From assembly GCF_001908105.1 (NCBI RefSeq), contig NZ_MKGQ01000005.1, positions 1-64,000 of the forward strand: DNA of 64,000 bases, written 5' to 3'. Positions 18,404-26,553 of the stretch are shown piece after piece. Both the position numbers and the translations under genes were made by a program. This stretch comes from Xenorhabdus eapokensis (lineage in GTDB: Bacteria > Pseudomonadota > Gammaproteobacteria > Enterobacterales > Enterobacteriaceae). Numbering within the stretch: position 1 is the first letter of the stretch; each line of letters starts with the position of its first letter. The notes under the pieces were generated by a model. It was given only the letters and a program-made list of their open reading frames with translations, had not been told where the DNA came from and did no database searches.

Positions 18404-19564
18404 TTATTTTTTGCCGGATGTCCAGCTAAAGCCCCAGCCAAACGCCCTGTCCATCTCTTTATGCCCGTTGAAATATTGATTGATGCGTTCTACTTTGATG
18501 GCGCCGTTTTCATTGACAAGGCGGGCAATAGCACACATACCTTTGCGGTTGTTGCCTTCTGTCATACGCGTTTCAATAGGGGGCTGGTCAGGGACATAAA
18601 TGGTGACTATACCGTCGGTTTTGTCCCAACTAGGCACGCCTTCGTAGATAAAGGCGTAGATCAAAACTTCACGGATGTTTTTCCATTCAAACCCATTGAC
18701 GTGGAGCCATTCACCGTCACGCACTTGACCGGTGCGATCATCGCCCTGTAATTCTACATACGGCTCATAACGATAATCACCAAAGCCATTTCCTAGTGCT
18801 TGTATAACGTCCTTTTCTCCATCTTGTTGTCGGACGAATGCGCCGAGATCCAAATCCACATTTTTGTTTGCACCGAACATGCCTTGCAACAGACCTTTTG
18901 AAGAGGAGGTATTTTGACTCCAGTTCAGATTGATGCGAATTTCACCGTAGTTGTCGCGTTTGTTAAGGCTGATAGTTGGTTTTTCTTTGGTCAGAGAAAC
19001 CTTACTTAAATTAACAGTATTGGACGCTGGTGAACTGGATGGCGGAGCAGGTGTTGAGGTTGGCGCATCATCAATAATATCCACGCCAAAATGTTCTGCT
19101 AATGGTTTGAGACCACCATTAAAGCCTTGGGCAATAAAGCGGAATTTCCATTCACCGTTGCGGCGATACAGTTCGCCGAGGATCAAGGCCGCCTCTGGAC
19201 GGCCTTGTACTGCAACATCTCCCTGCAAAATCACGCTGCTGTTCAGTTCGACCTGAATGGTAAGGTGGCGTAGATTGGAAATCGTTTGGTTACCGTCGCA
19301 GGTCGTGGTGAACGCAACTTTCTGGACATCCTGGCTCAATGCAGGCAAGTTGACATTGAATGAAGTATTGATGTTACCGCCAGTCAGGCAAATGGTGTTG
19401 TCATCATTGACCGGCTGGCCGTAGAACACCATATCTGGATCACCCTTAACTTTGCCGTCTGAATACAGACGGAAAGCAGAAACATCAACGGCTGAACCCG
19501 ATAGAACCCGAACAGTAAGCGTTTGATTGGGAACGGGGGCATTGCCCCCCGGTGTCAGATTCAT
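18404..19564 (-). CDS. terA: Tellurium resistance protein TerA
   Basis: A 386-residue protein with an N-terminal TerD-like domain (about residues 1-170: VDVSAFRLYSDGKVKGD, ILGELYRRNGEWKFRFIAQG). A Pro/Ser-rich linker (TPAPPSSSPASN) and a second TerD-like domain ending GWGFSWTSGKK follow. In the second domain the usual acidic loop is DDRTGQVRDGEW, so its calcium loop is altered, as in other TerA proteins. The start codon overlaps the terZ stop (TAATG), giving translational coupling. Confidence 0.94.
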   Translation of the reverse strand: MNLTPGGNAPVPNQTLTVRVLSGSAVDVSAFRLYSDGKVKGDPDMVFYGQPVNDDNTICLTGGNINTSFNVNLPALSQDVQKVAFTTTCDGNQTISNLRHLTIQVELNSSVILQGDVAVQGRPEAALILGELYRRNGEWKFRFIAQGFNGGLKPLAEHFGVDIIDDAPTSTPAPPSSSPASNTVNLSKVSLTKEKPTISLNKRDNYGEIRINLNWSQNTSSSKGLLQGMFGANKNVDLDLGAFVRQQDGEKDVIQALGNGFGDYRYEPYVELQGDDRTGQVRDGEWLHVNGFEWKNIREVLIYAFIYEGVPSWDKTDGIVTIYVPDQPPIETRMTEGNNRKGMCAIARLVNENGAIKVERINQYFNGHKEMDRAFGWGFSWTSGKK

Positions 19565-20151
19565 TAGCGCACCACCGCCTCAACGATCTGCGGATACATC
19601 GCATCAATAGTGCGTCCAAGACAAGGAACGCCATGTGCCGTGAAATCCCACTGACCACTGTTGCGGCGCAAGGAAGAGATGATAATGCCAGTGTGGGCGC
19701 CTTGTTCATTCAACTGATAGCGAGCAAGTTCTTTGCCGCTTTGGTCAACAACGCGGCAGAAGGCATTGTCAACGTCATTGAAGGTTTGTCCACGGAAACT
19801 GTTAACAGTAAATGCAAGGTATTCGACATTGGTGGGTAGTTTGATTAGATTGACGCGGATAATCTCATCATCTCCATCACCTTCCCCAGTCAGGTTATCG
19901 CCAGTGTGTTGGATAGAACCACATTTTGATTGCAGTTGACCGAACCACACTGTATCGATGGCGTTGCCAGATTCATCAAGCAGAATGCAGCTTGCATCCA
20001 GATCAATTTCATCATTGCCACCGCCGAATAAACTCGCCAGAAAGCCTTTCTTTTTGGTCACAGGATCCCATCCCAGACCAAAATCCACTTTAGCCAGTGA
20101 TGCGCTCTGTTTGGCGAGCGAAACTGACTGATTTTTGCTTAACGAAACCAT
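19564..20151 (-). CDS. terZ: Tellurium resistance protein TerZ
   Basis: A 195-residue TerD-domain protein and the first gene of terZABCD. It begins MVSLSKNQSVSLAKQ, followed by DFGLGWDPVTKKKGF, DEIDLDASCILLD and the acidic loop [16 protein letters not shown] use the ATG three codons inside the longest frame because AGAGG lies eight bases before it; the upstream GTG would overlap that site. The gene is divergent from the phosphoribosyltransferase gene at 20490 across a region with repeated palindromes. Confidence 0.93.
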   Translation of the reverse strand: MVSLSKNQSVSLAKQSASLAKVDFGLGWDPVTKKKGFLASLFGGGNDEIDLDASCILLDESGNAIDTVWFGQLQSKCGSIQHTGDNLTGEGDGDDEIIRVNLIKLPTNVEYLAFTVNSFRGQTFNDVDNAFCRVVDQSGKELARYQLNEQGAHTGIIISSLRRNSGQWDFTAHGVPCLGRTIDAMYPQIVEAVVR

Positions 20152-20206
20152 TAATGACACCTCTATTCTGTTCGTCGGTGAATCACGGTAATTTCACGTA
20201 TTAAAA

Positions 20207-20253
20207 AATCATAATATGACAAATAGATAGCTTGAATCTGTCATATTATGATT
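20207..20253. repeat. Large perfect inverted repeat in the ter control region
   Basis: AATCATAATATGACA at 20207-20221 is matched by its exact reverse complement TGTCATATTATGATT at 20239-20253, around a 17-base spacer. Each arm is itself a near-palindrome (AATCATA-A-TATGACA). Arms of 15 perfect bases are beyond chance in this short stretch. No T-run follows, and the position next to terZ suggests paired operator sites rather than a terminator. Confidence 0.85.
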
Positions 20254-20361
20254 CCCATAAACAGCAGGTTTTGTTGTTAACTGTATGATAGAAAACAATC
20301 TAATTTCGTTTGGTATGATTTCTTCTCCATGCGGAAAAGTCAACCAAATTTTGATCTAAAG

Positions 20362-20376
20362 AATCATAATATGATT
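20362..20376. promoter_or_regulatory. Third copy of the ter operator-like site
   Basis: AATCATA-A-TATGATT is a perfect 7+1+7 palindrome. It matches the first 12 bases of the left arm at 20207. It lies about 115 bases before the phosphoribosyltransferase gene, placing one site near each divergent promoter. The likely binder is the TerW-like regulator at 24577-25062, by inference. Confidence 0.6.
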
Positions 20377-20489
20377 GACATGCCATTATTTGAGACTCTA
20401 GACTGCGACGTATATTCCACGAATAAAGAACAAATGCTGAACGTTACCGTGTTGGCTCAGGCTGAGATTTTTTTTGAAAAGGCGTCTCC

Positions 20490-21674
20490 ATGACAATGTT
20501 GAGTGATATCGATGTTGATAAAAAACAAGCTGATGAAAAACAGGTTTACCAAAAACGGACTTACCAAAAAAAGTTAAACAGCGGGACATTGACGGTGACA
20601 GCATCGCGTGGCTCGGCATCTCTGGAAACCCTGTTTGATATCGCTGAACGGCGTAATCCTAAAAGAGCATTCTTATTTGTCAGTAAGGTGTTGGGGCGAC
20701 ATATTCCGGTTAAGCCATCGATCATGCGCTCGGTTTATCAGCAACTATCTGAACGGTTCCCCACTGATCTTCCTGGCCCAGTCCTATATATTGGCATGGC
20801 AGAAACAGCGGTCGGGCTAGCAGCAGGCGTATTTCAGGAAACGAAACACAAAGTCGATAAGCCCGTATTTCTGACTTCGACACGCCATCCGGTTGATGGG
20901 GATTTATTGTGTGAGTTTAAGGAAAATCACAGCCATGCTACGGATCATCTGATTTATTGGCCAGCAGAAAGCCGTCTGCGCCAAAGGGTGGCAAATGCCC
21001 GGACTCTGGTTTTGATTGATGATGAAGCAACCACGGGTAACACGTTCCTTAATTTGCTGGATGCACTACGTCATGCAGGGCTTGGGCATATTGAACATAT
21101 TGTCACCGTGACATTGACGGACTGGAGTGGGAAGGCGGTTGTGAAACGCAGCCCATTGCCGGTTTCTGAGGTTTCCCTGATCGAGGGGAATTGGCAATGG
21201 GAAGCAGATGTCTCTGCTCCTGTGCCGGTGATGCCTCAGGTCAATATTACGGCTCGTGGAGAAACCAACATCATAGGCCAACAGAGTTGGGGACGGTTAG
21301 GATTAGATGAAATCCAGTGTGATATTGGCGCCGCAATCAATGCCAAAGCTGGCGAAAACATGTTGGTCTTGGGTTCCAATGAATTTGTCTGGCAGCCATT
21401 TTTGCTGGCCGAACGGCTTGAGCAGGAAGGGGCATCAGTCGTATTTGGTTCGACAACTCGCTCTCCCATCTCCTGCGGTCATGCCATCCAATCTGTTATG
21501 GCTTTTATGGATAATTACGGGCTTGGCATCCCGAATTTTCTCTATAATGTTGCGCACCAGAAATTTGATCGGATATTACTCTGTCTTGAAACCCCTAAAA
21601 TGTCCGCTGACCCGGCGTTGATAGCGCAGCTTGTCCATATTTCTCCGGTTGTCGAGATCGTTGGATATGATTAA
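20490..21674 (+). CDS. Ter-associated phosphoribosyltransferase with TRSP domain
   Basis: A 394-residue protein. The N-terminal half is a type I phosphoribosyltransferase with the PRPP-binding motif VLIDDEATTGNTF at about residues 172-184. The C-terminal half is a TRSP domain, including the literal motif FGSTTRSPISCGH near residue 325. Proteins of this architecture are found beside ter operons and are proposed, from comparative genomics of Ter systems, to help make a nucleoside-like metabolite. AAGG lies eight bases before the ATG. It is the first gene of a tightly overlapping set of four on the strand opposite terZABCD. Confidence 0.85.
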   Translation: MTMLSDIDVDKKQADEKQVYQKRTYQKKLNSGTLTVTASRGSASLETLFDIAERRNPKRAFLFVSKVLGRHIPVKPSIMRSVYQQLSERFPTDLPGPVLYIGMAETAVGLAAGVFQETKHKVDKPVFLTSTRHPVDGDLLCEFKENHSHATDHLIYWPAESRLRQRVANARTLVLIDDEATTGNTFLNLLDALRHAGLGHIEHIVTVTLTDWSGKAVVKRSPLPVSEVSLIEGNWQWEADVSAPVPVMPQVNITARGETNIIGQQSWGRLGLDEIQCDIGAAINAKAGENMLVLGSNEFVWQPFLLAERLEQEGASVVFGSTTRSPISCGHAIQSVMAFMDNYGLGIPNFLYNVAHQKFDRILLCLETPKMSADPALIAQLVHISPVVEIVGYD

Positions 21675-22440
21675 GCCGGTATTTTTGACTGATCTTGATG
21701 ACACGTTATTTCAATCTCGTCGCAAGCTGAAAGAAATATCTTTTCGCGTGGGCGCCTTGGATCGAAAGTGTTCTCCCCACAGCTATATGACAGAAAAACA
21801 GACCATGCTGGTTGATTGGTTGTTGGCTCATGCAGAGGTTATTCCAGTCACAGCCAGAAATACAGAACAGCTTAGCCGCGTGCAGATCCCTTTCAATTCC
21901 TGGCGTATTGTCTCTCACGGTGCGTTGATCCTCACACCAGCAGGTTCTGTTGATAGGCTTTGGCAGTCGTGCATGTTGTCAGAATTGTTGTCATATCAGG
22001 ATAAATTGCATGAGTTGGCGCGTCTGAGCCAGCGTTTGATTGTGACTTATGGTATGGATGCGTGGGTACGCATTGATTATGAATACAGTGATGTACCTGT
22101 TTTCCTGATCATCAAGCACCGCAATCACGATAGGTTGAATGAGCTTAATATACTGGCTGAATCTTTGGCTCAAGAAAGTCATTTCCATCAAAACTTTTAC
22201 TTTCATCAAAACAATAACAATCTAACTGTGTTGCCAAAGTGTGTTGATAAGGGACGAGCCACCCATCACCTTTTGCAAAAACTTCGTGCTGAAAGAGGCG
22301 TTTTTCCGGTTATCGGTTTAGGCGATAGTCTGAGTGATCACCGGTTTATGCAATTGTGTGATTGGTTTGGTATGCCGCAGCAAAGCCAGTTTGCTGACAC
22401 ATTAATGACTGCTTTATTTGGAGCTGTAAGTAATGAATAG
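21667..22440 (+). CDS. Ter-associated HAD family hydrolase
   Basis: A 257-residue HAD-superfamily phosphatase. Motif I is FLTDLDDTLFQS (nucleophile Asp near residue 8), motif II is VTARNTEQL, and the terminal acidic motif is VIGLGDSLSDHRFM. I start at ATG 21667, which overlaps the preceding stop by eight bases and begins right at the HAD core; the longer upstream frame adds residues that overlap the neighbour. In the conserved ter neighbourhood this enzyme is thought to dephosphorylate an intermediate of the proposed nucleotide-derived metabolite. The actual substrate is unknown. Confidence 0.85.
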   Translation: MIKPVFLTDLDDTLFQSRRKLKEISFRVGALDRKCSPHSYMTEKQTMLVDWLLAHAEVIPVTARNTEQLSRVQIPFNSWRIVSHGALILTPAGSVDRLWQSCMLSELLSYQDKLHELARLSQRLIVTYGMDAWVRIDYEYSDVPVFLIIKHRNHDRLNELNILAESLAQESHFHQNFYFHQNNNNLTVLPKCVDKGRATHHLLQKLRAERGVFPVIGLGDSLSDHRFMQLCDWFGMPQQSQFADTLMTALFGAVSNE

Positions 22441-23512
22441 CTTTCCCCTTTTTTCTGGGAGTTATGCTTCTGATGATGTTCAATTCCTGCTAAAACCCGT
22501 TCAAATTGAGATGACACCCGTGGATATTAAGGAGCAGTTGATCCAGTCTGGCGCTCGTCATTATTCGGATATGTTAAGTCAGGAGCCAGAACCCACGTCT
22601 TATCACCTTGAACTGTTTGATAAAGCACTTGGACAAGGGGCAGTTCGTCTGGCGACGGAAGTTGTGATGCTCGCCAAAGCGCTGGTATCCCGCTTTGGTG
22701 ATACGCCGATTGTATTAGTCAGCTTGGTCAGGGCTGGCGTTCCTTTGGGAGTAATGTTGCATCAAACGCTCAGAAAAATGGGTAAGCGTTCTTATCATTA
22801 TGGCATCAGCATTATTCGGGATCGGGGTATTGATAATACAGCGCTATCGTATATTGAGCAGCAACATGGAACGGATGGCGTGGTATTTGTTGATGGCTGG
22901 ACAGGCAAGGGGGCGATTACCACAGAATTGTCGCGATCTTTAGCGGGGAGAGAGGGTTATTCAGGTCTCCCACGTCTGGTGGTATTGGCTGATCCTTGTG
23001 GCTGTTCGTGGTTGGCCGCCAGCGATGATGATTGGTTGATCCCTTTCGGTATTATGGGGGCGCCGGTATCGGGATTGATATCACGTTCGATCTGGCGTGA
23101 AGAGGGGGTGCACGGTTGCATGCAGTGTGATCACTTGCTCAAGTTTGAGTGCAGCCGCTTGTTGGTGGATACGGTTGCTGACTGTCGTGAGCGATTAGAT
23201 TGGGCGGCTATACCAGAAGCGGTTTGGTTGCCGCAGGAAAAAGCCCCTTTGCAGCAATTGAGCAAAACGGTGATTACCAATCTTGCTGAAAAATACCAGA
23301 TTGACAGTATTAACCGCATTAAACCTGGCATTGCAGAAGCAACTCGTGCAGTATTACGACGTGTACCAGAACATGTACTCGTGCGTTCCCAGGATGATCC
23401 TGATGTCGGTCTGTTAGTTCATTTGGCGCGGCAGAAAAATGTCGTTATTACGGAAGTCGGTGATCTAATCGGTCAATATCGTGCTGTAACTATTATTAAG
23501 AAGGTGGCGTGA
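22433..23512 (+). CDS. StiP-like protein (phosphoribosyltransferase fold plus PELOTA-type C-terminus)
   Basis: A 359-residue protein of the family often annotated cysteine protease StiP. Visible blocks are SGARHYSDMLSQEPEP, VLVSLVRAGVPLGVMLHQ, a diphosphate-binding-like VFVDGWTGKGAITTEL and the cysteine-containing GVHGCMQCDHLL. The C-terminal 80 residues (VGLLVHLARQKNVVITEVGD) resemble a PELOTA RNA-binding domain. Annotated protease activity is doubtful: the fold signature is of a phosphoribosyltransferase. It overlaps the HAD gene by eight bases and the next gene by four. Confidence 0.8.
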   Translation: MNSFPLFSGSYASDDVQFLLKPVQIEMTPVDIKEQLIQSGARHYSDMLSQEPEPTSYHLELFDKALGQGAVRLATEVVMLAKALVSRFGDTPIVLVSLVRAGVPLGVMLHQTLRKMGKRSYHYGISIIRDRGIDNTALSYIEQQHGTDGVVFVDGWTGKGAITTELSRSLAGREGYSGLPRLVVLADPCGCSWLAASDDDWLIPFGIMGAPVSGLISRSIWREEGVHGCMQCDHLLKFECSRLLVDTVADCRERLDWAAIPEAVWLPQEKAPLQQLSKTVITNLAEKYQIDSINRIKPGIAEATRAVLRRVPEHVLVRSQDDPDVGLLVHLARQKNVVITEVGDLIGQYRAVTIIKKVA

Positions 23513-24435
23513 TGAAACCCATCCCTTCTCCGCATCGACTCGGTGCAACGCTGTATATGCCAGCCACCCGCCAAGATATTGCAGAAATTGTGTTACAGAA
23601 TAAGATCCCTGATCTGCGCTCGCTGGTTATTTGTCTGGAAGATGCCGTCAGTGAGCAGGATATTCCCATTGCTATCGAGAATCTGCGAGAGGTAATACAA
23701 ACATTGGCAGCAGCAGATATCTCTTCTTCCAATATCGACCGCCATCGTCCGCTGATTTTTATCCGTCCGCGTGATGAAAAGATGGCGAATTATCTGGTTG
23801 CCAATGTGAATCTCAGTGCCATTGATGGGCTGGTTTTGCCCAAATTTACCCATGCTTCGTTGTCCGGCTGGTGGGATGTTATTAATGCAACCCATTTGTA
23901 TATTATGCCAACATTGGAAAGTGATGAGGTGTTTGATGTTCGGAAAATGAACCAGCTTGCGGATACTCTCAAAAAACACCCTTGCAAGGATCGCATTATT
24001 GCCTTGCGTATTGGCGGTAATGATTTGATGAATATTGTGTCCCTGCGGCGCTCCCGTAATTTCACTCTGTATGATGGGCCGATGGGATACGTCATTAAGA
24101 TGTTGGTTGCCGTTTTTGTTGCGCGGGGATTTGCCCTGACAGCACCGGTTTGTGAGCATATTGATGATTTGAGATTACTTGAGCAAGAGCTGGCATTGGA
24201 TATTGCTCACGGTTTGGTGGGAAAAACGGCCATACACCCAAAACAGATTACATGCATCCAGCGGGCACTGATGGTGAGTGCCCATGATTATGCTGAGGCG
24301 CTGACCATTCTTAATTCCAGTAAAGCTGTTTTCAAATCACAGGGAACGATGTGTGAACCTGCTACCCATCAACGCTGGGCAGTGAATATTCTCGAACGGG
24401 CAGAGCATTATGGTATAGAACCTGAAGCGGCATAG
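23509..24435 (+). CDS. HpcH/HpaI aldolase / citrate lyase beta-like protein
   Basis: A 308-residue TIM-barrel protein of the CitE/HpcH superfamily. Markers are LGATLYMPATRQD, SLVICLEDAVSEQD, IFIRPRDEK, DGLVLPKFT, a conserved PTLES, and the terminal GKTAIHPKQITCIQRA. Family members cleave or form C-C bonds of acyl-CoA or keto acids with a divalent metal. Within ter clusters it is a constant partner of the phosphoribosyltransferase, HAD and StiP-like genes. It overlaps the StiP-like gene by four bases. No ATP-grasp gene, common in such clusters, is present next to it. Confidence 0.85.
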   Translation: MMKPIPSPHRLGATLYMPATRQDIAEIVLQNKIPDLRSLVICLEDAVSEQDIPIAIENLREVIQTLAAADISSSNIDRHRPLIFIRPRDEKMANYLVANVNLSAIDGLVLPKFTHASLSGWWDVINATHLYIMPTLESDEVFDVRKMNQLADTLKKHPCKDRIIALRIGGNDLMNIVSLRRSRNFTLYDGPMGYVIKMLVAVFVARGFALTAPVCEHIDDLRLLEQELALDIAHGLVGKTAIHPKQITCIQRALMVSAHDYAEALTILNSSKAVFKSQGTMCEPATHQRWAVNILERAEHYGIEPEAA

Positions 24436-24576
24436 GATTTTAAACGGAAGAAAATTTGCTAAGCTTTTCATTCGTTTTGATATTGATTTACCTGTGATAG
24501 TCGCTATGCTGAAAGTTACTTTTGTGGTTACAGTAGAGAACTTAGGGGCTTGTTATCCCTGACTTGGTAATAAAAA

Positions 24577-25062
24577 ATGCTGCTTAGTCCCAAACAATTT
24601 AGAAATTTCAAATTAACCTTATTACTTTCACATGGTAAACCGGTTAGCAAAGTTAGGATCATTAAAGAACTGAATTGTTCGGAGCCAACATTAACACGTG
24701 CATTACGGGAATTGAGAGATTTTTACTGTGCAGATATCCAGTTTAGCAAAATGGGAAATACGTATCAGTTAGTTGATAAGGGGGTTCTGACTAAGAAAGA
24801 TGTGAGAAGGATTGAAGAACTACTTGTTCAGCATCTCAGTCTAAAATCTGAGGAAGCCACCCGCCATGTCTTTCTTGATAAAGAGAAAAAAAAGCCGGTT
24901 TCTCTTTCTCTAAGAATGTCTGTCATCAGAAAAATTGATAGTTTGGCTAATCATTTGGGGACAACCCGAAGTGATGTTGTTGAAATGGTGGTGGATAGGT
25001 TTATTGAAAAATTGCTAAAAGAAGCCGTGAAAGGGAGTTCCGCAAAGCGACGGCTCCCGTAA
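24577..25062 (+). CDS. terW: TerW-like DNA-binding regulator
   Basis: A 161-residue protein with two apparent DNA-binding parts. Residues about 8-65 form a DeoR-like winged helix-turn-helix (KVRIIKELNCSEPTLTRAL). Residues about 108-150 (PVSLSLRMSVIRKIDSLANH then TTRSDVVEMVV) look like a ribbon-helix-helix. Size and position match TerW, the regulator encoded with ter genes. It follows the four-gene set after a 141-base gap that may hold its own promoter. It is the natural candidate to bind the repeated palindromes at 20207-20376. Confidence 0.75.
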   Translation: MLLSPKQFRNFKLTLLLSHGKPVSKVRIIKELNCSEPTLTRALRELRDFYCADIQFSKMGNTYQLVDKGVLTKKDVRRIEELLVQHLSLKSEEATRHVFLDKEKKKPVSLSLRMSVIRKIDSLANHLGTTRSDVVEMVVDRFIEKLLKEAVKGSSAKRRLP

Positions 25063-25127
25063 TGCCAGCCGGTTGAGTTCAACTGGCATCAGGGCGATGA
25101 GTGTTGGTTTGCTTACTGTTTGATTGC

Positions 25128-25622
25128 TTAATGATTGTGGCGCGTAAGTTTATCCAGATATCCCATTACAAATGCGGATAGAACAAAGGTGAGATGGATA
25201 ATGACATACCACATAAGTTTATTGTCTGGCACATTCTTGGCATCCATAAAAACGCGCAGCAAATGAATGGAGGAAATGGCAACAATTGAGGCTGCAACTT
25301 TATTTTTGAGTGAGGTCGCGTCCATTTTCCCCAGCCAGCTTAATTTCTCTTTGCTTTCGTGGATATCCAGGCTAGAAACAAAGTTTTCATAGCCAGAAAA
25401 CATCACCATGACCAGCAATCCGCCAACCAGAGCCATATCAATCAGGGAAAGCAGCGTCAGGATTAGGTCGGATTCTGTAATGTAAAGCATGTGTGGCAGG
25501 ATATGCATGATTTCCAGAAAGAATTTAACCGCAAGGGCAAATAATGCCAATGATAAACCGAAATAAACCGGTGCAAGTAGCCAGCGAGAGGCATACATTG
25601 TGTTTTCGAGAAAGCGTTCCAT
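25128..25622 (-). CDS. yqhA: UPF0114 inner-membrane protein YqhA
   Basis: A 164-residue membrane protein, identical in length and near-identical in sequence pattern to E. coli YqhA ([20 protein letters not shown] start, [44 protein letters not shown] end). Four hydrophobic segments are visible. I use the internal ATG of MERFLEN; the longer frame adds seven residues not seen in the family. The function of UPF0114 is not established. Confidence 0.93.
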   Translation of the reverse strand: MERFLENTMYASRWLLAPVYFGLSLALFALAVKFFLEIMHILPHMLYITESDLILTLLSLIDMALVGGLLVMVMFSGYENFVSSLDIHESKEKLSWLGKMDATSLKNKVAASIVAISSIHLLRVFMDAKNVPDNKLMWYVIIHLTFVLSAFVMGYLDKLTRHNH

Positions 25623-25890
25623 TGTGTTTTTTATGTGTTGCAAAAGGGGCGATAGTATAGATCAAGAATGTGAAAGCTATGAAATACATATCACAGGTGA
25701 CTGCTCGCCACCCTATCTGGCGCGGCTTTACTGTACGGATGCTTTTACCCCTTACAATCGACTTCCTGAAGAAAAACACCTTGTCAGGAAGTATGACACT
25801 CACCGGATAGAAAGAACCCACCTGACACAGACAGAGAAGAATGCGATTGAGAATAATTATCTGGTCATGTATTCAATCCGTTGATCTGCT
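25623..25890. other. Intergenic stretch before the IS remnants
   Basis: About 270 bases between yqhA and an IS1-like remnant. Open frames here are short, lack ribosome-binding sites and match nothing I recognise. The yqhA promoter must lie at the left end. Confidence 0.4.
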
Positions 25891-26345
25891 TTAAAGATAG
25901 TATTCTCTTTCAATAAAAGTCCCAATAACTTTGTCACGCATCTCAGGGGATTTTGAATAGCCGAGTGTTTTACGGTTCAATCGGTTAATTCTGTTGCGAA
26001 GTGTAAAATTTTCACGCTCGATACGTTGCGTGAAACTTTTCCCGACGAGGTGTGTATTTTCAGGTAACATATTGTCAGCTTTAAACTTATCGGTACACCA
26101 AAAAGCAACACTGAATCGCGATAATTTTTTCAGAAGCTTTTTAAGCGTTTTTTTGCTCCGCCTTCCAAACGTGTGAGCGATGATACGCTTTAGTCGAGTA
26201 CAGATGAGCTGAACGTTGACATTCTCCAGCGGAAGTGTTGTTACACACCGTGGTTTGAGTTTTTAAAACACGTATGACAGCATTGATACTGATATGTAAT
26301 GCACGGGCAGTATCACGAATACCGGCGTTGTTCATAGCAAGATCA
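25891..26345 (-). pseudogene. Degenerate IS1-family transposase remnant
   Basis: Read on the minus strand, an InsA-type helix-turn-helix (NNAGIRDTARALHISINAVI) is followed in another frame by InsB blocks: IAHTFGRRSKKTL, a region with FWCTDKF, SFTQRIERENFTLRNRINRL and DKVIGTFIEREYYL, stop at 25891. The part of InsB between VQLIC and RLKRIIAHTF is missing, and the 5' end of InsA is absent, so this is a dead internal-deletion fragment. It lies between yqhA and talB. Confidence 0.8.
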
Positions 26346-26376
26346 ACGACTTATTCTTTAATTCCTGCCTGGCATG

Positions 26377-26463
26377 CGCGATAAAGACTTTACAACAGCC
26401 AATGGTTATTTAACGCCTGTGGAATATGGAATAGCCTTCAAAAAAGTGTCTGATTTTTCTTGA
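26377..26463 (+). pseudogene. IS3-family transposase 3' fragment
   Basis: A 28-codon plus-strand fragment, RDKDFTTANGYLTPVEYGIA and on to a TGA at 26461-26463, matches the C-terminal end of IS3-family OrfB (the NGYLTPVEY signature). No upstream part remains. It abuts the IS1-like remnant, indicating successive insertions and deletions at this site. Confidence 0.65.
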
Positions 26464-26497
26464 GCAGAACAAACCCCGAAGGAACGAATAGCTAAAG

Positions 26498-26526
26498 AAC
26501 AAAAGGCGACCTGTGAATCGCCTTTG
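26498..26526 (-). terminator. talB terminator
   Basis: On the minus strand AAAGGCGA-loop-TCGCCTTT runs into TTTTGTTCTTT, 28 bases after the talB stop. Confidence 0.8.
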
Positions 26527-26553
26527 TACAAGAAAAAATAGTATCTCGCTAGA

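Larger units (their letters stand above)
20152..20489. promoter_or_regulatory. Divergent ter promoter region
   Basis: About 340 AT-rich bases separating terZ (minus) from the phosphoribosyltransferase gene (plus). They carry three copies of an AATCATA-A-TATGATT-like site, listed separately. Promoters for both operons must lie here. I see no small RNA or open frame of its own. Confidence 0.7.

Noticed and set aside
25600..25884. 94-residue plus-strand frame between yqhA and the IS remnants
   Set aside because: Overlaps the start of yqhA, has no ribosome-binding site and no recognisable family.
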